Part shown: one piece after another, positions 38,469 through 48,695 of the stretch
Layout: every line of letters starts with the position of its first letter
How positions within the stretch are numbered: the stretch's first letter is position 1
NCBI RefSeq assembly: GCF_000278215.1
Contig: NZ_JH725065.1
Span: 96,547 to 160,546, forward strand
DNA: 64,000 nt
Reading direction: 5' to 3'
From: Bartonella rattimassiliensis 15908
GTDB taxonomy: Bacteria > Pseudomonadota > Alphaproteobacteria > Rhizobiales > Rhizobiaceae
The notes under the pieces: generated by a model
The model's input: the letters and a program-made list of their open reading frames with translations, nothing else
Told to the model about the DNA's origin: nothing
Database searches by the model: none
Translations under genes and position numbers: made by a program

Positions 38469-39212
38469 GTGTTATCTCGTTGTGTCTTTTTAATTGCATC
38501 ACTTTTAGCTTTGGCTGGATGTGCTACACATCAATCAGATATGTCATCGGCTTCTTTTCAACAAGCCCGCTATATTCCGCCAGAAATCCAGGCTTTGTAT
38601 GCTCCTGTAACGAATGAGACTTATTTATTACCTGCTGTTGATCTTGCGACAATTGATCCGAAGTTTTGGCGACAAGAAGTGATTTATTATACATCTTATC
38701 CACCTGGAACATTGGTTATAGATATGCAAGAATGTTTTCTTTATCTTATTGGTGAGAATGGAAAGGCTTTACGTTATGGGATTGGGGTCGGTAAGGAAGG
38801 CCTCGCATTTGAAGGTGAAGGAGTTGTACAGCGTAAACGCCGGTGGCCAAATTGGGCTCCTACTGCAGCCATGATGACTCGAGAACCAGAACGTTATGGT
38901 CATTTGGGGAAAGGAATGCCACCAGGACCCGATAATCCATTGGGTGCACGGGCACTTTATCTTTTCAAAAATGGGAAAGATACACTTTTCCGTATTCATG
39001 GCTCACATGAATCCTGGTCAATTGGACGTGCTATTTCAAGTGGATGTATCCGTTTGCTCAATCAAGATATTATTGATCTTTATGATCGTGTTCCTATTGG
39101 TTCGCGTGTCGTGGTGTTGCAAAACAATAGGAGTGTACCTACAGTTTACAGTCAACACTCAAATGGTTACGATCCACTACAGTCGACTATTCAGCCAAAT
39201 GAATTTTTTTAA
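38469..39212 (+). CDS. L,D-transpeptidase lipoprotein (YkuD family)
   Basis: This 247-residue protein starts at GTG 38469 behind a GGAGAA sequence. It has a lipoprotein signal with a lipobox ending at Cys18 (ALAGC). The YkuD domain (about 78-220) shows His177 in RIHGSH and the catalytic Cys193 in SSGCIRL, the conserved HXG..S(S/T)xGC(I/V)R arrangement. Such enzymes form 3-3 peptidoglycan crosslinks or attach lipoproteins to peptidoglycan from the periplasmic side. The C-terminal 30 residues are Asn/Gln-rich and probably disordered. The gene is alone; a repeat copy occupies the downstream gap. Confidence 0.92.
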   Translation: MLSRCVFLIASLLALAGCATHQSDMSSASFQQARYIPPEIQALYAPVTNETYLLPAVDLATIDPKFWRQEVIYYTSYPPGTLVIDMQECFLYLIGENGKALRYGIGVGKEGLAFEGEGVVQRKRRWPNWAPTAAMMTREPERYGHLGKGMPPGPDNPLGARALYLFKNGKDTLFRIHGSHESWSIGRAISSGCIRLLNQDIIDLYDRVPIGSRVVVLQNNRSVPTVYSQHSNGYDPLQSTIQPNEFF

Positions 39213-39619
39213 TTTTTGGAAGAAGATTGGAGAGAGCTATTTGAGTATTTTAGTTTGCTGTTCAATCTTCTCTTTCTCAAATTAAAGAGAATACAAACTT
39301 TTTCAAAAATATGTACAAGCTGGTATCATTATTTTATTTTCCAGCTTCTAATATTGCCAACAACTTTTACCTTTGAACAGGTTTATAGGGAGGCATTTTC
39401 TTTTTTTTTCAAGAGCTTCTATCCATATGCCTCTAACTTGTGAGGCACAGACCAATGGTTTTGATTATTTTATGGTCAACAAATGTAAAATAAATCTTAT
39501 GATATTTGAAATTTTTGTTACAGGTTTAAAAAAATATTACAAATTAATATTTATATAAATTTCCTTTGAGAGGAGTTTATTTTTTATCAACGAGAGAAAT
39601 GAGCTGTTAAGATAAGTTA
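39213..39619. other. 407-base gap filled mostly by a repeat copy
   Basis: This is a non-coding region between the L,D-transpeptidase gene and convergent pth. A degenerate repeat copy covers about 39300-39545. An AGCTGG...CCAGCT hairpin possibility lies near 39318-39348. No gene is supported. Confidence 0.5.
39300..39545 (-). repeat. dispersed intergenic repeat, copy I
   Basis: This copy is collinear with copy A: CTAATATTGCCAACA near 39348, ACAGGTTTATAGGGAGG near 39376, CTAACTTGTGAGGCA near 39432 and TGGTTTTGATTATTTTATGG near 39453. A stretch resembling the ATTACGATATT block follows. Divergence is high, so the borders are approximate. Confidence 0.5.
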
Positions 39620-40204
39620 TTATTTTTTTACTGTTTGTGAAATTTCATTCATAAAGAGAGATTTTTCATCTTTTATGAGGAGAGCAATATTTTTTGCAAT
39701 CGCACCTAAGAGAGAGTGTAACCACTCTTGATCAGATTTGGTAAAATTTCCAAGAACATGCTGATGAACAAGTTCTTTGCTTCCAGGATGACCAATTCCT
39801 ATGCGTATACGACAATAGCCAGTGCCACAATAGGCATCGATAGACTTAATACCATTATGCCCATTATTTCCTCCGCCAATTTTTACACGGACTTTTCCTG
39901 GTGATAGGTCTAACTCATCATAAATGATGATTAAATTCTTCAAATCTAATTTATAAAACCGCAAAGCATCACCGATAGCTTGACCAGAGAGATTCATAAA
40001 AGTTTGCGGTTTTATAAGAAAAATTTTCTCATTGTTTATGAAACCATTGGAAATTTCTGCTTGAAATTTCTTTGACCATGGAGAAAAAGAAAAAGACTGA
40101 TAAATAGCATCAACAGCCATAAAACCAATATTATGGCGGCTATTTTGATATTGTAAACCAGGATTTCCAAGACCAGCAATAAGCCACATGTGCACTTTCA
40201 TCAA
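39620..40204 (-). CDS. pth: peptidyl-tRNA hydrolase
   Basis: This 194-residue enzyme releases tRNAs from abortive peptidyl-tRNAs. It opens with [10 protein letters not shown] and has the catalytic histidine in NSRHNIGF (His24). The next blocks are [13 protein letters not shown], the catalytic-site Asp in [14 protein letters not shown], and [10 protein letters not shown]. The length is typical. It lies 71 bases downstream of rplY on the same strand, a pairing conserved across alphaproteobacteria. The N-terminal MMKVH extension before MWLIAG makes the exact start uncertain by up to five residues. Confidence 0.96.
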   Translation of the reverse strand: MMKVHMWLIAGLGNPGLQYQNSRHNIGFMAVDAIYQSFSFSPWSKKFQAEISNGFINNEKIFLIKPQTFMNLSGQAIGDALRFYKLDLKNLIIIYDELDLSPGKVRVKIGGGNNGHNGIKSIDAYCGTGYCRIRIGIGHPGSKELVHQHVLGNFTKSDQEWLHSLLGAIAKNIALLIKDEKSLFMNEISQTVKK

Positions 40205-40237
40205 AATATGAGAGAGGGTAATACCTCATAAATCATA

Positions 40238-40258
40238 AGGCGGGGAAAATTCCCGCCT
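40238..40258 (-). terminator. short GC-rich hairpin between rplY and pth
   Basis: AGGCGGG (40238-40244) and CCCGCCT (40252-40258) form a 7-bp stem in the 71-base rplY-pth spacer. It stands out in this AT-rich DNA. Without a clean T run it is more likely an attenuator or processing hairpin than a full terminator. Confidence 0.5.
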
Positions 40259-40275
40259 GTTGAATTTTATGAAGT

Positions 40276-40896
40276 TTATGTATGGCCTTCATCATTTTCT
40301 TGTTCAGAAGTTCCATCACTGACATCCATGTTAGCAGGAGCAGCAATGGTTGCAATGGTAAAGTCTCGATCTTGGATGATGGGAGTCACACCTTTTGGCA
40401 ATTGCACTGCTGAAATATGAATAGAATCACCAATAGAGTAACTAGAGAGATCAATTTCAATAGCTTCAGGAATAGCATTTGCTGGAGCAGTACATTCAAT
40501 TTCGTGTCGTACAATATTGAGCACCCCACCCTTTTTAAGTCCAGGTGCTATATCTTCATTGAGGAAACGGACAGGAATATTCACTTCTACAAAGGATTTT
40601 TCTGAAATACGTAAGAAATCTACATGGAGAGGAAAATCACGCACGGGATCTAATTGATAATCTTTTGGTAAGACCATAATTTTTTGCTTGTCAAGAACAA
40701 TCGTTGCAATAGTTGTACGAAAGCCACCGGCGTGAATTTTATAGAAAATTTCTTTATAGGGCACTGTTATTGTCAAAGGAGGTTGTTTTTCACCATAAAT
40801 GACAGCAGGAATAAGACCGTTGCGGCGAAGTTCACGGGAGGACCCCTTACCAACCCGCTCGCGTTTTTCGGCCTTAAGAGTATAGCTTTTGCTCAT
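40276..40896 (-). CDS. rplY: 50S ribosomal protein L25 (CTC family)
   Basis: This 206-residue long-form L25 binds 5S rRNA. The N-terminal L25 domain (about 1-95) has the [17 protein letters not shown] stretch and VIYGEKQPP. The C-terminal TL5-type beta domain (about 100-190) begins around VEVNIPVRF and includes [16 protein letters not shown]. The acidic tail (SEQENDEGH) is typical of the alphaproteobacterial form. It heads the rplY-pth unit. A GGACT-type sequence lies upstream of the ATG on the minus strand. Confidence 0.96.
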   Translation of the reverse strand: MSKSYTLKAEKRERVGKGSSRELRRNGLIPAVIYGEKQPPLTITVPYKEIFYKIHAGGFRTTIATIVLDKQKIMVLPKDYQLDPVRDFPLHVDFLRISEKSFVEVNIPVRFLNEDIAPGLKKGGVLNIVRHEIECTAPANAIPEAIEIDLSSYSIGDSIHISAVQLPKGVTPIIQDRDFTIATIAAPANMDVSDGTSEQENDEGHT

Positions 40897-41183
40897 AATA
40901 TAAGTCCTTTATTATATGATTGGAGATCCTTCAAAAACAATAACAGTTTTTGCATGGATATGAAGATATACGCTGATAAGTCGCGATCGCTCCACTCTGC
41001 GTTGCCTCCAAGGGTGTCTACGCAGAAGTTTATTTTATAATTCAAACTATTCATAGATGCAAGAGTTGTGGGAAAAATCGATGATTTCTACCGTTAAAAA
41101 AGAGGAAATGCTACAAGTTATGGTGTGGATGGAGAATCAACCAATATGCGCTGATATGTTCAAAATTAAACACTGGAGATGTT

Positions 41184-42683
41184 ATGAAGGTTGAGATTGC
41201 CTTGGGTGAGAAGTCAGAGAGTCGTGTTTTGCATAAATCTATGCCGGCACTCCTTGATTTGGAAGAATTATTGGCGACACGTCTTCTTGTACAAGGTAAT
41301 TCCGGTTCAGGGAAATCACATCTTTTACGCCGTCTTTTGGAGCAAAGTGCTCAGTGGGTGCAGCATTGTGTGATTGATCCAGAAGGCGATTTTGTAACTT
41401 TGGCAGATAAATTTGGTCACGTTATTGTAGAAGCTCAACGGAGCGAATTAGAATTGACACGGATTGCCCATCGTATTCGACAACATCGGGTTTCGGTAGT
41501 ATTTAACCTTGAAGGTTTGGATACGGAACAACAGATGCGTGCTGTGGGAGCTTTTCTTGGGGCACTGTTTGATGTGGAGCGTGATTATTGGTATCCTATG
41601 CTTATCGTTGTTGATGAAGCACAATTGTTTGCTCCAACTGCGGCAGGGGAAGTTTCTGATGAAGCACGTAAGATTTCTCTTAGTGCTATGACCAATCTTA
41701 TGTGTCGAGGCCGTAAACGTGGTCTTGCTGGTGTTATTGCGACACAACGTTTGGCTAAGCTTGCTAAAAATGTTGCTGCTGAAGCTTCAAACTTTTTAAT
41801 AGGGCGGACTTTTTTAGATATTGATATGGTGCGCGCTGCCGATCTTTTGGGAATGGAGCGTCGCCAAGCGGAAATGTTTAGAGATCTTGAGCGGGGGCAT
41901 TTTATAGCTTTAGGCCCCGCTTTATCGCGACGTCCTTTACCAATCATTATTGGCTCTGTTGAGACTTTTGCACGCTCTTCTAGTCCCAAATTAATGCCAC
42001 TGCCAACAGAGCGGAATGATGTACAAGAACTCGTTTTTACCGCTTCACCAGAGGAAATTTTAACGCCATTTAAACAAATACGAGAGCCGGTGAGGGAAAA
42101 ATCAATGCATGAGATGTTAGAAGAGGTGGTACATAAAAAACAAGAGTTATTGGAAGAAAATCCGAGTTTATTTCCTGAACTTTCTAATATTGAACGTGAT
42201 GGCCAAGCAGAACATGTTATTCGGGAAATTCTTGAGGATCCTGAGGCGTTTTATCGTTCAACAGCGGTACTTTATCAAGATTTTTTGGTTCGTTGCCGTA
42301 TCCATGGTATGTCAAAGATTCCTTTTAATCTTTCACAATTTCGACGTAAATTGGCGATTGCTCAAGCTTTTGTCGATGAACAAACAGCTGTTAGTGAGCA
42401 CTGGAAACATATTTTACAGATATCAGAAAGTTTGGAAGATGATGTTCAAGGAGTCTTCTTGAATGTAGCACAGGCCGCATTGAGCGGGAAGCCATGCCCA
42501 TCCGATGCATTTTTAGCTCGTCTGTACGGGACTCATTCTTTAAGCCGTGCACGTCGGCTTTTAACCTATTTTGAAGAACGCGGATTCATTATTATTCATA
42601 CGCACTTTAGTGGTCAACGCATTGTTGCATTTCCTGGTCTTGGTGTTGAAACGGCACCTGGAGATCCCAAAGAACCACTTTAA
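41184..42683 (+). CDS. HerA/DUF87-type P-loop ATPase
   Basis: This 499-residue ATPase has Walker A GNSGSGKS at residues 38-45 and a Walker B VVDEAQ with Asp144-Glu145. Downstream elements include [21 protein letters not shown], typical of the HerA/VirB4/FtsK superfamily. The first 30 residues may be a small N-terminal beta region, and the C-terminal 200 residues, including a possible winged-helix segment near the end, are not assignable by eye. HerA-like ATPases pump or remodel DNA, often with a NurA nuclease. No nurA or other DNA-processing gene is adjacent, so the role is open. The stop overlaps the 3' end of convergent prs by four bases. Confidence 0.85.
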   Translation: MKVEIALGEKSESRVLHKSMPALLDLEELLATRLLVQGNSGSGKSHLLRRLLEQSAQWVQHCVIDPEGDFVTLADKFGHVIVEAQRSELELTRIAHRIRQHRVSVVFNLEGLDTEQQMRAVGAFLGALFDVERDYWYPMLIVVDEAQLFAPTAAGEVSDEARKISLSAMTNLMCRGRKRGLAGVIATQRLAKLAKNVAAEASNFLIGRTFLDIDMVRAADLLGMERRQAEMFRDLERGHFIALGPALSRRPLPIIIGSVETFARSSSPKLMPLPTERNDVQELVFTASPEEILTPFKQIREPVREKSMHEMLEEVVHKKQELLEENPSLFPELSNIERDGQAEHVIREILEDPEAFYRSTAVLYQDFLVRCRIHGMSKIPFNLSQFRRKLAIAQAFVDEQTAVSEHWKHILQISESLEDDVQGVFLNVAQAALSGKPCPSDAFLARLYGTHSLSRARRLLTYFEERGFIIIHTHFSGQRIVAFPGLGVETAPGDPKEPL

Positions 42684-43612
42684 CCAAATAAGCTTGAAAC
42701 GGATTGTTCTGCTGCTGTCCTTGCTATTGCTTCTCCAATGAGATCAGCAATGGGCAGAACGCGAATATTATGAGCTTTCTCAATGGCTTGTGTTGGCATA
42801 ATCGAGTCTGTAATAACTAATTCTTTCATTTCTGAATTAGCAATTCGCTCGATCGCATTACCAGAAAGAACACCGTGCGTGATATAGGCCGTGACACTAT
42901 TGGCGCCATGTTTAAGCAAAGCACTTGCTGCATTGCATAAAGTTCCACCGGAATCAACAATATCATCCAGCAAAAGACAATCTTTTCCCGATACATCTCC
43001 AATAATATTCATCACTTCTGATTCACCGGGGCGTTCGCGACGTTTATCCACGATAGCAAGCAAACTGTTCAAGCGCTTGGCAAGCGAGCGAGCACGTACC
43101 ACACCACCCACATCAGGTGAAACAACAATAACATTTTCAAGAGAATAATGCACTTTGACATCGCGAGAAATGACAGGAACAGCATAAAGATTATCTGTAG
43201 GGATATCAAAGAAACCTTGAATTTGTCCTGCATGAAGGTCCAATGTTAAAACGCGATGGGCGCCTGCTTCAGCAATCAGGTTGGCAACAAGTTTTGCAGA
43301 AATGGGAGTCCGTGGTCCAGGTTTTCGATCTTGGCGGGCATAGCCAAAATACGGTATCACTGCTGTAATGCGACGTGCAGAAGAACGACGAAGAGCATCA
43401 ATCATGATGAGCAACTCCATCAAATGATCATTCGCGGGATAAGATGTGGATTGCAAAACAAAAACATCTTGTCCACGGACATTTTCATGTAATTCTACGA
43501 AAATTTCTTGATCAGCAAAGCGTTTTACAGTTGCCTTTCCTAAGGGAATATTCAAATAATTTGTAACATCTTCAGCTAGGCGTGGATTAGAATTTCCGCA
43601 GAAAAGTTTCAT
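42680..43612 (-). CDS. prs: ribose-phosphate pyrophosphokinase (PRPP synthetase)
   Basis: This 310-residue enzyme makes PRPP from ribose 5-phosphate and ATP for purine, pyrimidine, histidine and NAD synthesis. The diagnostic motifs are [15 protein letters not shown] near residue 95, [20 protein letters not shown] near 127 (metal/ATP site) and the PRPP-binding loop [12 protein letters not shown] near 216-227. The length is typical of the class I enzyme. It lies tail to tail with the HerA-like gene, sharing four bases at the ends. The upstream 790-base gap must contain its promoter. Confidence 0.97.
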   Translation of the reverse strand: MKLFCGNSNPRLAEDVTNYLNIPLGKATVKRFADQEIFVELHENVRGQDVFVLQSTSYPANDHLMELLIMIDALRRSSARRITAVIPYFGYARQDRKPGPRTPISAKLVANLIAEAGAHRVLTLDLHAGQIQGFFDIPTDNLYAVPVISRDVKVHYSLENVIVVSPDVGGVVRARSLAKRLNSLLAIVDKRRERPGESEVMNIIGDVSGKDCLLLDDIVDSGGTLCNAASALLKHGANSVTAYITHGVLSGNAIERIANSEMKELVITDSIMPTQAIEKAHNIRVLPIADLIGEAIARTAAEQSVSSLFG

Positions 43613-44400
43613 AGTAGAGCCTCTAAATAATTATAGTGGGAATGCGACACGGTTTTTAATTTTTTTTTACTAAATTGCAAGAAAACAATTACAAAAGCAT
43701 TACAATTTTATTAATTATTGTTAAAGAATTATGCAGTGTATTTTCTTTTTTTCTCAAATTTTGTTCCTTGTAGAGTTAATTGTTGAAATTATTAAGAAAA
43801 AACAAAGGATATAATTTCGTATGGAGGTACCTGTAAGAGAAGGACTTATTTATTTGTTGTGATTATTGGGCAATAAGATTGCTTAAAGAACTTTGTTATA
43901 AAGCTCCATTTAAATATATAGCTCTTTTATTAAAAAAATGAGACAGTTCATAATATGATAAATTTTATTGCCTAATTTAAAAATATTTTTCATCGTTATA
44001 AATTTTTCTATATTATTTGTTTTAAGGTTGCTTTTTTCTATCGTGATGCGGATCATATTTTTTATTTTTGTTGGTGTTTTTAGGTGTTTTCTAAAGTCGA
44101 TGGCTTTTGTTTATAGATATAATGAAGGCAATGGAGATATTTTAAATCATTCAATCTAGTTTTTTCTGCAATACTTAATTTAGAGAAAAGCTTTAATGAT
44201 ATTTTATTAAATAATTAGGTTATTATAAATAAATGTTGAAAAAATGCGTTAGTTTTATCTCTCATGGCTACCGTTTTCATGTTTTGTGAAGCCAATGAGA
44301 ATTTTTATGAAAAAAGCATAGTATAAAGGAGCTTACTTATTTTATTGGCGTTATTTTGTTTACCGTTTTGATCTTTTTGTGAGGAAAAAATATTTATTAT
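43613..44400. other. 788-base AT-rich gap upstream of prs
   Basis: The gap separates prs from the pgeF gene; both are on the minus strand. A 63-codon plus-strand frame at 43968-44159 is hydrophobic because of T-rich codons and has no family features. I see no clear repeat copy, RNA gene or terminator. The prs promoter must be within about the first 150 bases. Confidence 0.5.
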
Positions 44401-45183
44401 CTATTTCAACATAATAGCGGAAATTTGTCGACCATAATCAGATTCGTTGCGGTGTATTGCACGTCGATAAGAAAAAAAATGCTGTTCATCTTGATAGGTA
44501 CAAAGCTCTACACAAGAAGCATCAACGCCTGCTTTTTTTAGTTGATTTATAATAAATGCCCATAGATTAAAACGAAATTGATTGACTTTTTCTGTTTTGA
44601 AAAAATATTTTTGAAATTTACTATGGTATTCAATAAATTGGTTGTAGAATTCACTTGTTACTTCGTAGTTGTGTGGGCCAAGACAAGGTCCCAAAACTGC
44701 TGTTATTGATTGTCTTTTGGCTCCTTGTTTTTCCATAACAGCAATTGTTTTCTCGATAATTCCATTTAAACTGCCTCGCCAACCAGCATGAGTTGCAGCG
44801 ATGACACCAGCTTGTGGATCAGCAAACAGAATGGGGCCACAATCTGCTGTAAGAACCCCAATAACGAGACCTGGTGTGGTTGTAACAAGAGCATCAGCTT
44901 TAGGAGGTGCACCGATAATTGCTTGATGAGCTACGACAACGTTACAGGAGTGTATTTGATTAACCGTGACTAAATTTTGTATCTCAATAGAAAAATAATT
45001 GGCAATCAAAAGACGATTCTGTACAATATGTTCAGGTTGATCATTTGAATTTTTCCCAACATTAAGGCTATGATAAAGTTTTTTTGAAACACCGCCTTGA
45101 CGTGTGAAAAATCCATGTTTTATTCCATGCGTTTGTAAAACAGAAAGATTTTTTGCAAGGATGGGATGAGGAGTAGGTCTCAT
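44401..45183 (-). CDS. pgeF: peptidoglycan editing factor PgeF (YfiH, multicopper/laccase-domain)
   Basis: This 260-residue protein of the DUF152/YfiH family hydrolyses misincorporated amino acids from muropeptide precursors in enterobacteria. It was earlier called a polyphenol oxidase and has purine nucleoside-cleaving activity in animal homologues. The active-site metal ligands are visible: His in VNQIHSCNV near residue 80, Cys in LTADCGPI near 117 and His in ATHAGWRGS near 134. It is the last gene of the lgt-midA-pgeF unit, 102 bases after midA. The conservation of this cluster in rhizobia supports the call. Confidence 0.93.
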   Translation of the reverse strand: MRPTPHPILAKNLSVLQTHGIKHGFFTRQGGVSKKLYHSLNVGKNSNDQPEHIVQNRLLIANYFSIEIQNLVTVNQIHSCNVVVAHQAIIGAPPKADALVTTTPGLVIGVLTADCGPILFADPQAGVIAATHAGWRGSLNGIIEKTIAVMEKQGAKRQSITAVLGPCLGPHNYEVTSEFYNQFIEYHSKFQKYFFKTEKVNQFRFNLWAFIINQLKKAGVDASCVELCTYQDEQHFFSYRRAIHRNESDYGRQISAIMLK

Positions 45184-45285
45184 AAAAGTTCCTTATGGAT
45201 ATTATTTGAAATGAAGTTGGAGATGTTCATATTTGTCAATGAATATTTCAGAGAGTTGTGTGTTTTTTGACAAAATTTCCTATCA

Positions 45286-46365
45286 TCAAAATTGGGGAGG
45301 TATGGGAATGTTTTTATCACTAAAATGTAAAACTTTAAATAATTTGCCCATTTGATCTGGACTAGCAAGCCGTTCGATGTCTTTGCGGATTTTGTCTTGC
45401 AAGGAAGCGCTTTTACCCACTCCAAGTTGTTTTGCACGCTCCAGTAACCCCATTTTAAAAAGAAAATCTCCTTGCTCGAAGATTTCAGCAAAACAACCTT
45501 GTTTAAGGGCTATGTTTTTTAAAAAAGAAAAATTAACATGGGATGTTAAATCATGTTCACCAGGCGCTTCAAAAACATTACAAAATCTATGTTTTGAGAG
45601 CGCTTGTAACGTATCGCCAAAGGCAAGATCACAAGCACCATAGTCGATAAGTAAAGCGGAACCTGTCACTTGTACTAAATGGTAGCTGATTTGTTGCATG
45701 AATTGATCTCGTAAAGGGGAATGTTCAAAAATTGTTCCGTCAGGAACCTTAGAACAATAGGTTTGCAGACAAGAAGAAGGAAGTTTATGCGGGGTAGCAA
45801 TAAAGATCAAATCTTCATCTTGATTGATTGTAATGCAGCGCTCTTTCCATTCTCCATTGACTTTAATATATTGGTTAATAGGGAGTGTATCGAGGAATTC
45901 ATTGGCAATGAGGAAGAGAGGTTTTGAAGGAATTTGATTAAAATTTTCAATGCTATGAATTTGCTTTTGATAACAACAAAGCCGTTTTTTTTGTTCTTTT
46001 GCGAGTTTTTTACTTATTTCGATCAGAAAAATTTCGGCAGCATTAAAGGCTGTTGTAGAAAGCTTTTGGATAGTGCGTAGAATGTCATCCATCAAAGTTC
46101 CACGTCCTGGACCTATCTCAGCGAGAATAAAAGGATGAGGACACTCTTGAGCTTTCCAGCTCGCAAGAATCCAAATGCCAATCATCTCTCCAAATAGTTG
46201 GCTCACCTCCGGTGCTGTTATGAAATCACCAGCACACCCAAAAGGCGTTTGTGTTTGATAATAACCAAATTGGGGGTCTGTAAGTGCCAACGTTATATAT
46301 TGGCTAACGGTGATTGGTCCATGAAGGGCAATAATTTCTTTAATCTTTTCTTTGAGACTGGTCAT
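45286..46365 (-). CDS. SAM-dependent methyltransferase, MidA/NDUFAF7 family
   Basis: From ATG 46365 the protein is about 359 residues. It opens with the family's [16 protein letters not shown] and DPQFGYY. The SAM-binding glycine loop is [15 protein letters not shown] and further blocks include [10 protein letters not shown] and LLIDYGAC. The mitochondrial homologue NDUFAF7 methylates an arginine of a complex I subunit during assembly, so a role in complex I assembly is plausible but not shown in bacteria. ATG 46392 would add nine residues and overlap lgt further. The gene overlaps the 3' end of lgt, so the two are probably coupled. Confidence 0.9.
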   Translation of the reverse strand: MTSLKEKIKEIIALHGPITVSQYITLALTDPQFGYYQTQTPFGCAGDFITAPEVSQLFGEMIGIWILASWKAQECPHPFILAEIGPGRGTLMDDILRTIQKLSTTAFNAAEIFLIEISKKLAKEQKKRLCCYQKQIHSIENFNQIPSKPLFLIANEFLDTLPINQYIKVNGEWKERCITINQDEDLIFIATPHKLPSSCLQTYCSKVPDGTIFEHSPLRDQFMQQISYHLVQVTGSALLIDYGACDLAFGDTLQALSKHRFCNVFEAPGEHDLTSHVNFSFLKNIALKQGCFAEIFEQGDFLFKMGLLERAKQLGVGKSASLQDKIRKDIERLASPDQMGKLFKVLHFSDKNIPIPPQF

Positions 46366-47218
46366 TGTTTGTCGATTTATATGCAAAGGCATGGAGAAGG
46401 AGATAAAACCCTAAAAAAAACATGGGAAGGGATAAAGCCATGCCATAGGTAAAACCAGTAAGCTGGAAAAGGGCCGAAAACCATTCTGGATCTTCTTGAG
46501 GGGCACGGTAAATTTCAGAAATGCTGCGGGCTATTGCATAACCTATAATAAACATTCCTGATACAATACCAGAACGTTTTAATGCTTTGGAAACAAAAAT
46601 CAGAAGATACAGAATGACGAAGAGAAAAAAGCCTTCCATGAATGCTTCATAAAGTTGGCTTGGGTGACGCGGTAGATAGAGTGGGTCGAGAGGAAAACAA
46701 ACAGCCCAAGGATGTATTGTCGTATTGCCCCATAACTCTTGGTTGATGAAGTTGCAGATTCGTACAATACCGATACCAATAGGAGCACCTGCAGCAATGA
46801 TATCAAACATAGCATATATGTTAATATGATTCTTATGGGCAAACCAAATCATTGTAATGGTAATACCAATGAGTCCGCCATGAAAGGACATTCCCCCATC
46901 CCATACGGCGATGATGGCACTTGGATGATTGAAATAGTAAATGGGATCCCATACAAGGACCTGTCCTAAACGGCCACCGACAACAATACTTATGGCAGAC
47001 CAGACAACAAAATCCCCGATCTTCTCTTTATCCATAGGGGGACGGTTTCTATGCCATAGAGATGTTTTTTTTAATAATTTTTGCGCATACCACCATGCAA
47101 AAAGAATACCTACCATATAACCAAATCCATACCAATGAAGAGCTATAGGACCCATCTGGATAATGACAGGATTAAGAAAAGACGGAAAAGCAATGGCTGG
47201 ACAGACAGGATTGTTCAT
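46340..47218 (-). CDS. lgt: prolipoprotein diacylglyceryl transferase
   Basis: This 292-residue inner-membrane enzyme has about seven hydrophobic segments. It transfers diacylglycerol to the lipobox cysteine of prolipoproteins such as the L,D-transpeptidase encoded at 38.5 kb. The family hallmarks are WYGFGYMVG near residue 29, GGRLGQVL near 81, MSFHGGLIG near 110 and the signature region [13 protein letters not shown] near 152, where the essential Arg and Asn are kept although GRxGN reads VRICN. It heads the lgt-midA-pgeF unit and is divergent from ubiK. Confidence 0.95.
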   Translation of the reverse strand: MNNPVCPAIAFPSFLNPVIIQMGPIALHWYGFGYMVGILFAWWYAQKLLKKTSLWHRNRPPMDKEKIGDFVVWSAISIVVGGRLGQVLVWDPIYYFNHPSAIIAVWDGGMSFHGGLIGITITMIWFAHKNHINIYAMFDIIAAGAPIGIGIVRICNFINQELWGNTTIHPWAVCFPLDPLYLPRHPSQLYEAFMEGFFLFVILYLLIFVSKALKRSGIVSGMFIIGYAIARSISEIYRAPQEDPEWFSALFQLTGFTYGMALSLPMFFLGFYLLLHAFAYKSTNNDQSQRKD

Positions 47219-47520
47219 GAATTAAACATTTTGCAATTATGTGAGATGGATATGAAGTGACTCTAATAATCAGAAATGACAGATGGATGCGCAATGGTCA
47301 AGTCAGGAGAGAGACAAGTTAGAAAGGGAAATAGATTTCCACTAATTTATCATGGTAAAAAAATTATGGTGATAAAAAAAATTATGGTGATAAAAGGAAT
47401 ATAAAATTTTTTAACCAAAATCGTCATGAAAAATCTGGAAAGTAGAATGAAAGGAACAAATTACCGTACCTGAATGTTATTATAGTACGTGCATCAATTT
47501 AAAATTTAAGGAAAAATGTT
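47219..47520. other. divergent promoter region lgt/ubiK
   Basis: This 302-base region lies between divergent lgt and ubiK. It contains a short tandem repeat, an ATTATGGTGATAAAA unit twice at 47361-47395 with a partial third (ATGGTAAAA) just before. TTTAAGGAAAAATGTT precedes ubiK and supplies its ribosome binding site. Confidence 0.6.
47352..47396 (+). repeat. short tandem repeat upstream of ubiK
   Basis: Two near-identical 17-18 base units (AAATTATGGTGATAAAA) stand in tandem, preceded by a partial ATGGTAAAA. It is probably a slippage product. Confidence 0.7.
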
Positions 47521-47778
47521 ATGCGTAATGGATCAAACCGTATTCTTGATGAATTAGCAAAATTAGCAACAGATGCCGTTGGCGTTGCGCAAGGTATACG
47601 ACGTGAAGCGGGAACCGCTTTTCGTGTGCAGGCTGAAAAGGTAGCAAATAAACTTGATCTTGTTTCACGTGAAGAATTTGAGACCTTTAAGGAGATGGTG
47701 CTAAAAGTTCATGCTGATAATGCTGATTTGAAAAGTCGCCTTGATGATTTAGAAAAAATGCAGACACGAGAAAAGTAA
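47521..47778 (+). CDS. ubiK: UbiK-type accessory factor (BMFP domain)
   Basis: This 85-residue protein matches the BMFP/YqiC family. The first half is amphipathic (AKLATDAVGVAQGIRREAG) and the second half is a coiled coil with the VSREEFETFKEMVLK and LKSRLDDLEKM stretches. UbiK proteins assist aerobic ubiquinone biosynthesis, probably by shaping the membrane-lipid environment of the Ubi complex. The Brucella homologue is a known membrane-fusogenic protein. The gene is divergent from lgt, an arrangement conserved in rhizobia. Ubiquinol is the electron donor to the PetABC complex encoded 12 kb upstream. Confidence 0.88.
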   Translation: MRNGSNRILDELAKLATDAVGVAQGIRREAGTAFRVQAEKVANKLDLVSREEFETFKEMVLKVHADNADLKSRLDDLEKMQTREK

Positions 47779-48148
47779 AATAATTTCTTAAATAAAGGAA
47801 TCTTCAAAAAATATCCCCAATTTTTCGAGGTGATACATAAAACTAAAAAATGCTTAATCTTAAGTCTATTAGAGAGGAGCATTTGTTTATTTTTGATTTT
47901 TTTGGGTAAAAATACATTTTTTTGAATCAGGGGGGCTGGCGCTATGAAATTGTATCAATACACTGAAGAAATCTGGTGATTCGTTTTGTGATTATCAGGT
48001 TGCCCTGAAGAGTGCGATTGTGTTCTGGGGGGGTAATGTTTTTAATGTATGCTTGTTTGGTGTAAAGTTTCTTATTGTAGCAAAGTATTGTTACAATTTA
48101 AGCGGTTTATATTCTGTTGACAATGTTTTAAGATGATTGAGGATTGTA
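47779..48148. other. 370-base gap upstream of the YbjN gene
   Basis: No gene is visible. The T-rich and G-rich patches (GGGGGGCTGG near 47931 and CTGGGGGGG near 48026) are unusual for this DNA but fit no motif I can name. GAGG at 48139-48142 is the ribosome binding site for ATG 48149. Confidence 0.5.
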
Positions 48149-48649
48149 ATGAGGCTTGCATTTTGCGCCACAGAAAGAAAAGAGCATCCTGTTGACTTTA
48201 TCGAACAGATTGCTTGTGAATATGATTGGTCGTTTGAGCGGGATGCGCAAGATGAAATTAGTGTTTGTGTAGAAGGAAAACGGGCAAATTATCGTCTTGC
48301 TTTTTCATGGATGGAAGAGTACGAAGCGCTTCATTTGGCTTGTTCATTTGACCTTTCTATTGACAATGCTCGAACAGCTGAAATACAACGCTTATTACTA
48401 GCGATTAATGAGAAGTTGTTGTTGGGGCATTTTGATTACTGGAAAAGGAATAATTCGGTTATTTATCGGCAAGGTCTTCTTTTGGCTGGTGGAGTGCATC
48501 CATCCCATATACAGGTTGAAACGTTGTTAATACACGCACTTAAAGCTTGTGAGAGCCATTATGTTGCCTTTCAGATGGTGGCTTTATCGGGAGAAAGCGC
48601 TTATAAGGCATTGCAGTACGCTTTGTTTGAAACTGTAGGGAATGCCTAA
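48149..48649 (+). CDS. YbjN domain-containing protein
   Basis: From ATG 48149 the protein is 166 residues. A TTG at 48137 would add four, but the GAGG sequence is well placed for the ATG. The fold is that of the YbjN/sensory-transduction-regulator family, which resembles type III secretion chaperones: beta strands around VCVEGKRANYRLAFSW and HLACSFDL, and helices at NEKLLLGHFDYW and MVALSGESAYKALQYALFE. In enterobacteria YbjN affects motility and stress, while the rhizobial homologues are uncharacterised. Rhizobia place proC right after this gene; it is missing here. Confidence 0.85.
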   Translation: MRLAFCATERKEHPVDFIEQIACEYDWSFERDAQDEISVCVEGKRANYRLAFSWMEEYEALHLACSFDLSIDNARTAEIQRLLLAINEKLLLGHFDYWKRNNSVIYRQGLLLAGGVHPSHIQVETLLIHALKACESHYVAFQMVALSGESAYKALQYALFETVGNA

Positions 48650-48695
48650 AATATCAAGTCTATTATTTTTTACAGATGGTTTGCTGAAAGATTGC

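Noticed and set aside
41585-41989. 134-codon minus-strand frame opposite the HerA-like gene
   Set aside because: Arg/Ser-rich shadow of a gene with clear Walker motifs on the other strand.
43968-44159. 63-codon hydrophobic frame upstream of prs
   Set aside because: Phe/Ile-rich translation is expected from T-rich DNA; no initiation signal.
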